Shown piece after piece: positions 43,381-54,900 of a DNA stretch of 64,000 nucleotides. Within the stretch, counting starts at the first letter, position 1. Each line of letters starts with the position of its first letter. Both the position numbers and the translations under genes were made by a program. Location of the stretch: contig OY365807.1 of assembly GCA_959347315.1 (NCBI GenBank), positions 11,499,287 to 11,563,286 on the forward strand, read 5' to 3'. This DNA is from Bimastos eiseni (taxonomy: Eukaryota > Annelida > Clitellata > Crassiclitellata > Lumbricidae). The notes below the pieces were generated by a model. It had not been told where the DNA came from. It did not search any database and saw nothing but the letters and a program-made list of their open reading frames with translations.

Positions 43381-45184
43381 AGACTAGAGTCAATTTTGCA
43401 CCTTGAATATGGGGATTATTAGTATTTTGTCGTGTGATGGTGATGTGTTGCACATGATGGAATTATATGTGGTGACATGTTACGTAATATAAAGCATTAT
43501 GTTGTATTGCATCAGATAGTAGTTTTTAGTTATTTATTGACATTTATTTAGACTAGTCATATGTTTTCTCGTCAGCCCTGGCAGTATTCTGGTCGGTCGG
43601 CTTTTGCTTCTACATGCTGTTTTGTCATGAGCTCTCGGCTGCAAATGCCCTTTGTTGATTTTGCCAAGACATGTGTCTATTGCATACCTTTGTTATACTG
43701 CCCATTTTTTAGTTTTTTTAGTTTTCTCCTCTTGTCTGCTATTGTAGCACCTTTATCCACTAATTTCACTCCATTGTCTTATAAATTTTGTCTCTTTTCC
43801 ATTGTATTCGTTAATATTTTTCCAGTGCCATGGTTAGTTTTTGCTCCTTTATAAATTATGCCCAATTGTTAATTTGTCCTCATTGTATTCGTTAATATTA
43901 ACCTCTGTGTGTACATTTTTGCCCCATTGTTTTGCTTCATTGTTGGTGTTAAATTTGTTTCATTATCTTTTATAATTTACCCCACTGGCTTTAATTAATT
44001 TGCTAATTGTGTCTGTTAAGTTCAGCATCATCGTTTATTTCTTACTTCTGTATTTGTTAATTTCACCTGAATGATTTCATTGACCTATCGAGGCTACGCT
44101 GATCAGCCTATGGATCAGCGCTGGCAGGTCTGTCTGACTGAAGATCAGACTAAATGTCTAACTGTACAGCCACATTACAGTGTGCACTTTGATGTTGCCA
44201 CTTTTAGAAGGCAGTTGTGGTTTGAGAATTGATTCAATTGCTGGTTTGCTTGTGTTTATTTAAGCGACGTAACTGTTGCTCGCCTTTTTTGGATGTTAGT
44301 TGGGTCGCACGTATTGTGATTAACTTTTGTAACGATTGTAATTTTTTTGGCAAATATGTTTACTCAGCTGTATCGATGATAATTTATTATTGTGTAGCTG
44401 TAGAATTGGAGAGTTTTGTGTAGGTGAAGTTACTCAAAATCTGAGTTTAACCAGATGAATTGTGAATTGTTTTGTTATTGCTGCTTCTTTTTTTAACTAT
44501 TTTTGTTGTTGTTGAGAATGGAAGTCTGGTTGTTGAATGATTGCTGCAGTTGTCCAGTTGCCACTTGAGATCTATGTGATGTATTGTAATACCAACGGCA
44601 GATTCGGGTTTTGACAGATGTGTGCACGTGTGTGTGTTTTGTATGTTTGAGTTTGAGCATTTGTATTTATAAGTGTCTTTTCTAAAAGTCACTGGAAAAA
44701 AAGATCGGTATCAAAAAGATCTAAGAAGGTCGATTGCAACAGAGATCCACAGATAGTCTGGGTTTGAAACTATTTGCTTCACTTTTGGAGATATAATCAA
44801 CAGTGGACGACATCATTCATTTACGTTAAATGATAAGCTGAGGCTAAAAACCCCAGTAGGGATAACTGAAGGTCGGTTCAAGGGTCATGCCTACTTCCAT
44901 AGAGTTTCAGACAGCCAGAGCAACAATATATAAATATATGTGTGTATATATATATACATATGTATATATTATATATAAGTTGACCAATGACCATGAGTAT
45001 AAATATGATGTAGCATGCTTAAGTAATGTAAATCAGCTTTTTAACCTTCATTGCACACTCAAAAAAAACTACTCAGAAACCGACTGACGATGTGTAGCGT
45101 AGCTATTGGCTGAAAAGCAGACGTAGCGACCACAATTGTAGCCTATGTAATAAGATCTAACAAATGATGTTTGAATATCTTGCA

Positions 45185-45460
45185 TATGATATGATTTCTA
45201 TAGTGCCGTTGTCATACTGTACAAGGTAAAGTTGATGGTAACCAAAGGAAACCGTGATCAGAATTCGTAATGCGCCTGTGAAATCCAGTTGAAATAGTAG
45301 AAAATGTGGTGGTATGAACTGAAGGAGAGTTGATTCCGTAGCAAAGGGCCACTACAGGCAAAGGCACGGGACTGGGCTATGGCTGTTCTCACATGAGGAA
45401 CAAAAAGGTCAGACGACTCAAAGAGCAGAGAGGGTAGGGAAGCACCGAGGTGGGTCAACG
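45185..45460 (-). mobile_element. L2-like retrotransposon 3' fragment
   Basis: The minus strand reads SDLFVPHVRTAIAQSRAFAC, then SGPLLRNQL, the family C-terminal motif (VRTAIAQSRAFAxxGPSLWN). It breaks off shortly after. A TGGCACTATAGAAATC-like 3' end lies near 45200. Confidence 0.65.
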
Positions 45461-45754
45461 TATGGAGTCACGAACCAGGTAGATCGGTAAATGAGGATAA
45501 GACACCTAACTGGATGTGGGCAGTTCAGTTAGATGAAGTCAATGTAGGTGATCAAACCTGAAGGTAGAATGTAGCAGGAACTGAGGTAGCAATTAAGCTA
45601 CCACTCTCTACTGAAAGAACATCAACGATTGTGATCCAACCCCCAGTAGAGCTAAATCTGAACATAATGTATAACAGACATGTAGGCTTACATAGCGTAT
45701 CAAGATTTAAAGGGGTTCAGATGACTTAAGCCTGTACATGGGAGAACCATTACT

Positions 45755-46215
45755 AATTTAGTTAGTATAATGTCCCAGCTTGATCTGGAAGTTGTGGAGT
45801 GACTCCGCTACAACTGTCTCTTCACTCAACTCGTTCCACTCGTAATCCGAATCTATTAATCAGCTGGAAGAATCTCGAGAATCTTCTTTGTTCGTCAACA
45901 GCTTGTATGTCTCAATTAGATCTCCGTTGCCTCGTGTGCATATTGTGTTGATGGTTTTGTGCTTTGATGCATTTTTGACTTCCAGGTCTTTCTCTTCTCT
46001 TGATCTTTATTTACGGCCACCCATTTCATTATCACATACAATGTGCTTTCTTCCCATATGCATGACTGCAGATTTATCCATATTGAAAAGCATCTGCCAA
46101 AAATTATTAATCTCCAGACCATTTTGAGATATTCGTGTCCCGTAATGCAATACGTCGTACACTTCCGGTTTCGTGTGACGTAGGCGTAAGAGAAGACGCA
46201 GTTGAAGAAACATCA
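45755..46215 (-). mobile_element. CR1-type retrotransposon 3' fragment
   Basis: Minus-strand frames read WQMLFNMDKSAVMHMGRKH, then INTICTRGNGDLIETYKLLT and, at the 3' end, EWNELSEETVVAESLHNFQI before a stop. These are successive CR1-like motifs (W-M-F-xxDK, RGDLIETYK, WN-Lpeevv). Parts between them are missing and the frame shifts, so it is a deleted, dead copy. Confidence 0.75.
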
Positions 46216-47731
46216 AAACAAGGTTTCATTTTTTATTTAAACTATTAATGTTCCAAACTTTAAAGTAAAAACAAAGCTAGGGTTCGTATATCTTTTCCAA
46301 CCGTTTTGACTTCGACTGAGTACTGTTTAATTTACAAATTTAGTACGATAGAATCAAACGCCCACAACTCCACAATATATAATTCATTATAGACATACAT
46401 TATATATATATATATATTAATGGTGTGTATATATATATATAATATTGTATATATGTCACGAATTGCCCTTCTACCCTGTATATGTATTGTATATAGTTAT
46501 TTAGGCATCGCCTTATGTGTGAATGTGCGTGAATGTCTTATATATATATTAGCTGAATCTATTGGACTCATAGGCCTATATTGCGGACAAACACTGCATT
46601 GACTCGTATATGTATACAATACTCAATAGGTAATGAATGCTCGATGGTCGTCGATGGCCGCGGGGGTCCAAAAGGGATGGTCGGGTCAAAGGGGAAAGCG
46701 AAGGGGGATAAAAGCAACAGGAAGAAGTGAAAGGGGCGGTTCTTTTTCTGTTGGATCGGAGTTCGCTCAGCGAGGGTTTCGACGCTTCTCCTGCTGGAAG
46801 GACGAATTCCAGACCCGAGGGTTCCGTCACTTCCACGGCTGGAAGGGCGAACGGACGCGAGGGCTTCGACGCTTCTCCTGCTGGAAGGACGAATTACAGA
46901 CGCGAGGGTTCCGTCGCTTCCACTGCTAGAAGGGCGACCGGACGCGAGGGCTTCAACGCTCGCTCCCACTGCCAGAAGGACGACGACCACTGGACTGTGT
47001 TTTTTTCCTCGGCCGAAAAGACGACCAGAAGCCAGGACACTCAACGAACACCTGTCACTTATGAGTGAGGAACGAGTTGTTGTTGGGTTGGGTTGGGGGG
47101 GGGGGGTGGCCTGAGGGAGGGGAGCGGCCATCGAAGCAGGGTAGTCTTAGAGGTTACCAGACGTTTTTGTTTGAAGTTCTTCTTCACTAGTTTTCTGTTT
47201 TGACTATATTTCTTTCTATGATTAAAATCCAACGGTATATCATCTAACAGAGTGTGCTCCATAAATGTAATACCCTTTAGACTCCAGGCGTTTACCTCCT
47301 GGAAATAACCTCTCATCTAAAATAATCACTAACTCGTGACAATATATATATACGCCATCAAGGGTGGCGAGCATATCACACCATCAATTCAGAGAAAACT
47401 GAGTAGGGCTCTAAAGGCTGAGGCTGTAGTGTCTGCAGTCGCTACTATAGAAAAACATGTCAATTTACATACATCGTAAACCCTGGCAACACGGTACGAC
47501 ATCCTTTTATTTAGGGCTAGATTGAAAAAATGAAAGTATCATGATTAAACGAGGTTCCAGTCTGCTTATATTAAGTCGACAAACCATTGTTGCTTTCATA
47601 TATACATGTAGGTACTGCCTGGCTGTCGCCTGCAGTTTGTTGATATAAGAAAGCCAGTTTGCATGTGGACGAGAGTGGAGACAAGAGCTTCTTAGAAACA
47701 GTGAAGGCGAGGAACAGACTGTAACATCAGC
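46216..47731. other. 5' flank of the lamin-tail gene, partly GC-rich
   Basis: This contains TA-rich microsatellites near 46400-46445, then an abrupt GC- and CpG-rich block (46640-47150) with a minisatellite and a run of twelve or more G (47093-47106), then AT-rich DNA up to the ATG at 47732. The GC-rich block could be a promoter-associated island, but no core promoter was recognised. Confidence 0.4.
46780..46984 (+). repeat. 87-bp GC-rich minisatellite
   Basis: Two full 87-bp units (46780-46866 and 46867-46953) and part of a third are present. Each unit is itself two related parts of about 45 and 42 bp sharing GCTGGAAGG-CGAA and CGAGGG-TTC. Because 87 is a multiple of three, open frames persist through it on both strands. 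I do not regard these as genes. Confidence 0.85.
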
Positions 47732-48145
47732 ATGTCACTTACAACAAACAGTTGCGACAATGAGAAGATAGCGCGGGACCTTAGAGGACTCCAGTGTAGA
47801 GCTCTCTGTCTTCAGAAACAGGTGACGGCTTCTTTTTCTACCTTATGCAAGCAGGAAGGATCTAGGGAACCAATCCTTTGTTGTGCTAGTGTGTGCTGAC
47901 AGTACTACTGAAGAGAATTAAGTTTGATGTGGAACCAGGTATATTTGCAACGAAAAAGATGTGACCAAAAAATTTGGTCACATCTCTTCCTTCATTCACG
48001 AATCCATTCACTGGCTTTCAACACCTCAAACGTATTCGTTTCAAGACCCTCTCTTTCTGTCTCAGTCTCTCTGTCTCTGTCTCTGTTACTCTGTCTCTGT
48101 CTCTCTCTCTGTCTCTGTTACTCTGTCTCTGTCTCTCTGTCTCAG

Positions 48146-48176
<31 letters not shown>

Positions 48177-48223
48177 GTCTCTGTCTCTCTCTCTGTCTCT
48201 CTCTCTGTCTCTCTCTCTCTGTC

Positions 48224-48263
<40 letters not shown>

Positions 48264-48909
48264 TGTGTCTCTCTCTGTCTCTCTCTCTGTGTCTCTCTCT
48301 CTCTCTTCCGTTACATTACAGTACTCATATGTAAATTAACTGAATTAATAAATAAAGCAGTCGATTATATCACATGGTCACCACTATGCAGTTTGACTGT
48401 AATTTTTATGATCGGCCAAATTTACAGGTCTGTGACTTACGTGCTAAGAAGGGCTGCATCGAGTCGTCGATTGATCGGCAGAGATGTGGAGCCCTGAAGC
48501 AGATCGAGTGCTATGTGCAAAAACTACAGAATGTCCACTCATTCGTAACAAGCGACTTGTGTCAGATGAACAACGTTGGACTGACGTCGAAGGTGCTCAT
48601 GTCTGACATCGAAAGGTTCATGAACACTTTGAAGGCCGAGGAACGAAGGTAATTTACCATAGTTCTGTTCTGTTTCTGCAATGGCATCTAGTACAGTTGA
48701 GCCACAAATTTTGAACTTTAATAGCCATGTAAAGCTTTGTTTAGTTTTCATTGTATGTATTACACAGGAGAAGCTGTAGTGCATTTAAATCTCAGACATA
48801 AGATAAGTGTTTTGTATACACAACTTAGGATGGGTTATTTCACAGAAACTGATTAGCAGATATGACCATTAGAATGCAGACCAGGCATGTGCTATAGAAA
48901 AGCCAACTG

Positions 48910-48942
<33 letters not shown>

Positions 48943-51900
48943 TATTACTAATTTTTGTAACGTAATACAATCGTTCGCGTAGTCTGCTATGCTTATAGCC
49001 TTTGAACCAGGCAGGGACACTCATTGCTGAGCGTTGATGAATTATCGCATAAATCTCTTTGTGCAAGCACAATAAATAGCAATGAAAGCCAAGGCAAACA
49101 TATTTTTCTTTCAACCCTTCAGGGGTTGAGTAGCATCTTATTTATTGAGTCATATAGGGATCTAACGAAAGAGTAATTATTAAAGTTGTGTCTGTTGATT
49201 TTTTTTTATCATGCACATCTTAAACTCTTAACAAAAACAAAGATGTCATTGTCATCACCGCAGTCTGTCCATGAGCCGAAACCCTAAGGTTGTAGGTGTC
49301 CACATTTAACTATTTCTTTTCATAACACTCTGTTTGATGATCACGTTTCTATAATTTGCTTGGCTTCAATCTTCTGAGTTGTAAGTGATTCTCAGCAGGG
49401 ACTTCCCCATCTTCTGCATTCCATAATTATTCTCAACATTTCTCTTTTGACCATACAGCATATGATAATCTTTCGACATGCACTATTTGTTCAGACAGAC
49501 TGTTTCTACCCTGAATAACAGATTTTAGATTCAAAATCATTAGATTAGACTGGCCAGTTAGACTTTGTCAGTAAGTTCTGCTTATTAATTAATAAGTGGC
49601 TGGTTGCTAATATCTGGTTGCTTGCTGTTAATGTGTTCCTTTTTTGTCTGTGATAGACTTCAACTGGCAGCTTGGTGTCGAAATGTGGGAGCCTGCTGTC
49701 CTCAGATTACCTGTTACCCTGATTTGTGTCCCCTAGTTAATCCTTGCAAGCCTTTCTGCTCACTGCCCAATCCATGTGCACCTTGCAAGCCAAGGTGCAA
49801 ACTCGACTGCCTTGTAAAGGATCCTTGTAACCCGTGCTGTGATCCGGACCCATGCAATCCGTGCAAAGTCCCTTGCCCAGTTGTTGATCTGTGCAAGCCT
49901 GTCTACCCTGATCCATGCAATCCTTGTAAACTTGTTTGCCCCAACCCTTGTGATCCATGCAAGCTCCTCTGTGGGACTCCAGACCCATGCAATCCATGTA
50001 AGACGTTCTGCTACGTCCCTGATCCATGCAATCCATGCAAACTGGTGTGCTCCAAGCGGCCTTGTCCACCTCGTAATCTATGTAATCCCATCTGTAATCC
50101 ATGCAGTCCTTGCCTTCCTTGTGGGCCCTGTCCACCCTGCCCCTCGTCATGTGATCCATGCCCTCCCTGTGGTCCAACTTTTTCATGCCCGCCTTGTGGC
50201 CCTTGTACACCCTGCCTTCCTAAGCCGCTGTGTGATCCCTGCCCTCCCTGTGGTCCAACTTTTCCATGTTATCCATGCTCGCCTTGTGGCCCTTGTCCAC
50301 TCTGCCTTCCTAACCCGCCGTGTGGTCCGTGCTACCCTTGCTATGGTAAATTCCTACTTTTACTTTACTCTGAGGCAGTAGTTGTAATCATGCATTTCTA
50401 TAGCAGCGCAAAATGAGTGCTACTATTCAGTAAGATATATATGATATATATTTGATATATAAATTATATATACTATCTGTATGGAAAAACACATAAGAAA
50501 AGGTTGGAATAATTTGTAAATGATATTGTAAAATAATTGTAATCTAGCAATTGTAGCATCACTTAAAGAAAAAAACCTGTGCGTGGCACTCTTAACACGA
50601 ACTATTGTTGCTCCAAGATCGTCTCAATGCATTTGGGTAACTGTAAAAAGACTCTAAATAAATTATTAGATTCATGTATAATACATCTCTTATTGTAATT
50701 CATTGCTAGATATGCCATCGACGAAATGCCTTGATATCATACCCCACAACATTAGCCGTGGAGGGTCGGCTTTCTTTGATCAGCTATGCAGTGATCTCTG
50801 GAAGTGTGCATACTTACCAACATCTTGCCCACAGCAAACCGTAGCTTGCGGGTCAGTAATCTAATCTACCAGTAATCAGATGGCAACAGATGGCTACTAT
50901 GGCAACCGTTTCAGATTCACTTTTGAATTGATTAACACTTTAATGAAGAGCTGCATTAGTATCCTAGTCATATTTAGTACATGTGTGACACGGTGGCTGG
51001 TCGGTTAGAAGCGGTTGGCCCGTAACACTCAGTGTGCGTCGACTCCGCTGAATGAGCGGGTTTTAGAGGCGTCAGTCACTGTGACAATGTGTAGGGACCT
51101 TGAGCAAGTCCTTTGCGCACAATTGCTCTGCAGTACAACTGCAATTGCGCTGTTGAGGTGTGTGCACTTCTGAGCAAAAGATGTTGGAAGAAGGGTGATA
51201 TAAAATTTCAAGAATTTCAATTTCAATGTTTGTCATTAAGGTATTGTCACAAAATGTGATCCATTGTATGGCATGGTTGTCTATTCAGTAGCATCTGTAG
51301 TCCAACAATTGCAGGTTCATGCTTTCTTAAGTGACTGCAACATCCCTGGACAAGTTGTTGGCTCAGAGCTGCTATCTTACACATCAGTTTCAGATTTACT
51401 GACCATGCTCACATAATAAAAAACAAGGATTGATTGCCACACTGGAAAACATTGTAAGTCATGAAATTAGGTATTTGAAAAATTTATGGCCTGCCAAACG
51501 TGTAAAAATGTGTCTTGAAAGTCATGAAATTTGAAAATAGCTAAGTAATGGAAAATCATATTTTAAATTGCGATAAATATTTCATTGATAAAACAATTAG
51601 AAAATAGGTTTTTTTCCATCCAAAAGTAAGTCTTAAAAGTCATGAATTATTGTGTTGTCATCCTTGTGGCAACCCTTATTAATTATCAATGGAATGTCGA
51701 ATTGTGCTGCACATGTATTTTTCCCATCTCAATGTTTCAAATAGTTTCAAATCCTGCTACTTCAGATGCTGTTGTCGTGTTGTTTCGACGTAGAGATCAT
51801 TCGACCTCATGACAATGTTAACAACATTTTTCTTGCATTCATTCATCATTCGTTTTCATTGAACTTATTCAGCATACTTTCTAGAAATTTAGTAATAATG

Positions 51901-54900
51901 CTTTCATACCACTCCATGAAAGAGAACATTGCTGATAGCGCGTGATTACTGTGGTTCAAAGGCAGGTTCAAAGGTGTCCCCTACTGCTCTGAACTCAGAT
52001 GTGGGAGGCTATGGCCACTAGATCAACCGGTGGATGCTGTAGAAATTCTAGTAGGCAGAAGGAGAGGAGCAGTCTCTTAATCTAGCCTTGGATATGAACT
52101 ATGAAGTCTTAGAGATTTCAGTTTCTTAGCCTCGGCATTTGAGAGTTGGTACGGATGCAGATAAAGCAGAAATTTTGAACCAAATTTCTGCCGTGGTCAT
52201 AATTTTAACTCCAGCCTCTCGTTTGGCAGTCCAGCATGTTTAGCCACTACATTGAACACCACAGAGCCAGGTTTGCCTGACCTGCTGTTAACTTACACAT
52301 TACATTTCTGCTTGATTTATATAGGACTAGTTGGGTTCGTGTGATAGAGGTTCACCAAACTGGTAAATACATCAAACTTGTCAATACCTCGTGCAACAAG
52401 GTAGGTGTCACGGATAGCCATTGTTGTATTTATTATCTTAATATACCATTAAATGCTGCCTTTGGGAGCCATTCCAATATTCCCTTGACTTGCACTTCTG
52501 GTATTTTCCCATACCATTACATGACTTATCTTTACTTTACTTCTTTTAATCTGTTACTTGGTTTTACTTGCATGTATAAATCTTTATGCGATTTGTGCTC
52601 TGTTTTCACTTTAATTACCTGCTTGTGATTGTCCTGTCTTAACTTTCCATCCCTGAAGTTGCCTTAGCTTCTCCTCCCTACCAGCATGTACCATAGAAAA
52701 TTGTTGCATCCACATGGGCTCTATATAGAGGTCCTGTGGCTTGTGTGACAAAATAGATAAGGTAGATAATTGCTGATGTTTTCTTAGCCTTCATTTACCT
52801 TCTCTCAACTTATCTTCACTTACCTTATTTTCATGTACCCGGTAGTTAACTTCTTATACCTTCATTGATCTTGGCTGGTATTCACTTACCTTCATATACA
52901 TACCTCAACCTACCTCTAAGCTCACTCGCCTCGCATTGTGTGCCTTATCTCTTTAATTACCTATTACCATGTGCTAATCTTACCTTGGACATCTGTACTG
53001 TTGCAGCCTGAACAGTTAGGGAGCCATTACCTGATTCAGCAGCAGATGGGAGGCTGTCCATTGTCCGTCTTCAAGTTCCCTCCAAAGGTCCACCTTCCGC
53101 CCCAAGCCACGATCAAGGTCTGGTCGTGCTGTAACGACCCTGGTCTCCACAAACCCCCAACTGACTTCGTCTTCAAACAGCTTCTAAGATGGAGCGTCGG
53201 GGCTGACGTTTCGACCCTCCTATGTCGACCCAATGGCCAGGTCAGATCGCACGATGTCAGGCTGGTCAATGCTCCATCAATGAATATACGCTACAGGCAA
53301 TGTGTGAAAGCAGAGATTTTGTAAAATGCCTAGGCAATTGTAAAACCCTAACTCTACACTAACTCTAACCCTGCAATAAAACTAATCCTGACTCTAATCC
53401 TAAATGGGTGATTTTACAAATTGCACAAAATCTCAAAAATCAGGCATTTTACTAAATCCGTTTCACACATTGCCTGTAACATATACATCTCGGCTTATAG
53501 CACCTGTTGCGGACCTAGTAATGGGACAATTTACATAAGTATTAATGGTTTAATAGATATTTAAATATGTTTAAGTTTGATTTTGAAATACGTATGAGAG
53601 AGAACAAGATACAGCGAGATTACATTGGTTTACTTTACAATGCAGTACAACAGAAATTTAATACAAATGCTGTCTGTAAAAAGTAATAAAGGGGCCGTCC
53701 ATAAATGACGTCACACGAAATTGGCTGATTTTTTACTTCCCCCTCCCTTGTCACACTTCGTCACGAAAAGTCTGACCCCTCAAATATGACGTCACAATGC
53801 TCTGACCCCCCCCAGAAAAAACCACTTCATTTAATTTCAAATAAAGCATAAAAATTAATAATTAACTTTTTTAAACATTGCTGAACTTAGCATAAAAAAT
53901 TATTTTAAAATAATCGTAGACTCATCGTCTATTAATGCTAAAAAAATGCAATGTTCAGAATAATTTTTATTATTTTATTTTCTTATAAAAAGAAGTAACC
54001 TATAGAATTAATAGTAGTAATTATGTATAGCAATATTGAAACTTTGCGGTAGAACGACTCAAAGTTTTTTTCCACAGCAGGATGAAAAGTTCTGAAGTTC
54101 TGGTTGAATCATAACAAATTATTATTTTATGATTGCACACAATTAATTTTATGCTTCTCCATTTTCCCATGGGGAAGCAAAATGCTCCTTAATGGAATAA
54201 ATTGGGGTAGCACAGATCTGTTCATCCTGTGGTATAGATATTCCATTCAGCTCAAGATCTTCTTCCTCCATCCAATCCACACTCTCTCCATTTTCTTCTC
54301 TCGCGAGTATAACCATTAGTTCACGTTGCCGACGTGCAGCTACTCTCTGTGGCCTAATGCGTTTTGGTGGAATAATTGATTCCTTGTGAGTTGCAGAGTG
54401 GTTGCGCAGCATGACTAACGACGCGAAGTATGTGTGACATTTTTTGCAAATCCTGTCGCCAAGCACGGATTGTATTGACGGACAGTACAAGTCATATGGA
54501 ATCAAAAAATTTACATTGCTTTATAAAATATTGAAGGACGTTTTTATAAATTTATCAAAAATTATTTTTTTAATGTGACGTCACATTACTCATACCCCCT
54601 CCCCCTCGTCACACATCGTCACAAATGTCAGACCCCCCTGCCATCCCTAAGTGCGTGACGTCATTTATGGACGGCCCCAAAGTGCACATTGATACCAGCT
54701 AAGAGGAAGCACAAAGAACTATAGACATAAAGAGGTCTTCAATATGGCATAGCCTTCTCAGCAACAGCTACAAACATCAGAGTTTGAGCAGTAACTGTGA
54801 GTGAGCAACGGCCAAAGACGTTTACACCAGGTACAATATAGTCATGTGAAAAAGATGCTAGTTGGAATTACTGCAGCCATTAGGAATGGAGTTTTGTAGA

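Larger units (their letters stand above)
41524..45184. other. Intergenic AT-rich region
   Basis: I find no supported gene. It contains a SINE fragment (42185-42275), a tRNA-like head (42870-42935), an L2-like tail (43325-43380) and a pyrimidine-rich stretch (43790-44080). In that stretch the phrase CATTGTATTCGTTAATATT occurs twice. A TA/TG microsatellite lies near 44935-44980. Confidence 0.5.

Noticed and set aside
46568..47131. 187-residue minus-strand ORF and plus-strand ORFs of about 100 residues
   Set aside because: They run through the 87-bp minisatellite, whose length is a multiple of three. There are no family motifs and two strands are open at once.
47924..48497. ORFs of 121-178 residues rich in Ser, Leu and Cys
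   Set aside because: They are produced by the (CTCTGT)n microsatellite in intron 1 of the lamin-tail gene.
49737..50381. Minus-strand 157-residue and plus-strand 180-residue ORFs
   Set aside because: They are shadow frames of the Cys/Pro repeat exon, whose real frame is fixed by splice phase and CxxC periodicity.
53341..53400. Possible telomere or interstitial telomeric site
   Set aside because: The CCCTAA-like words are degenerate, only some 60 bp long, and enclosed in a MITE with inverted ends. They do not mark a chromosome end.
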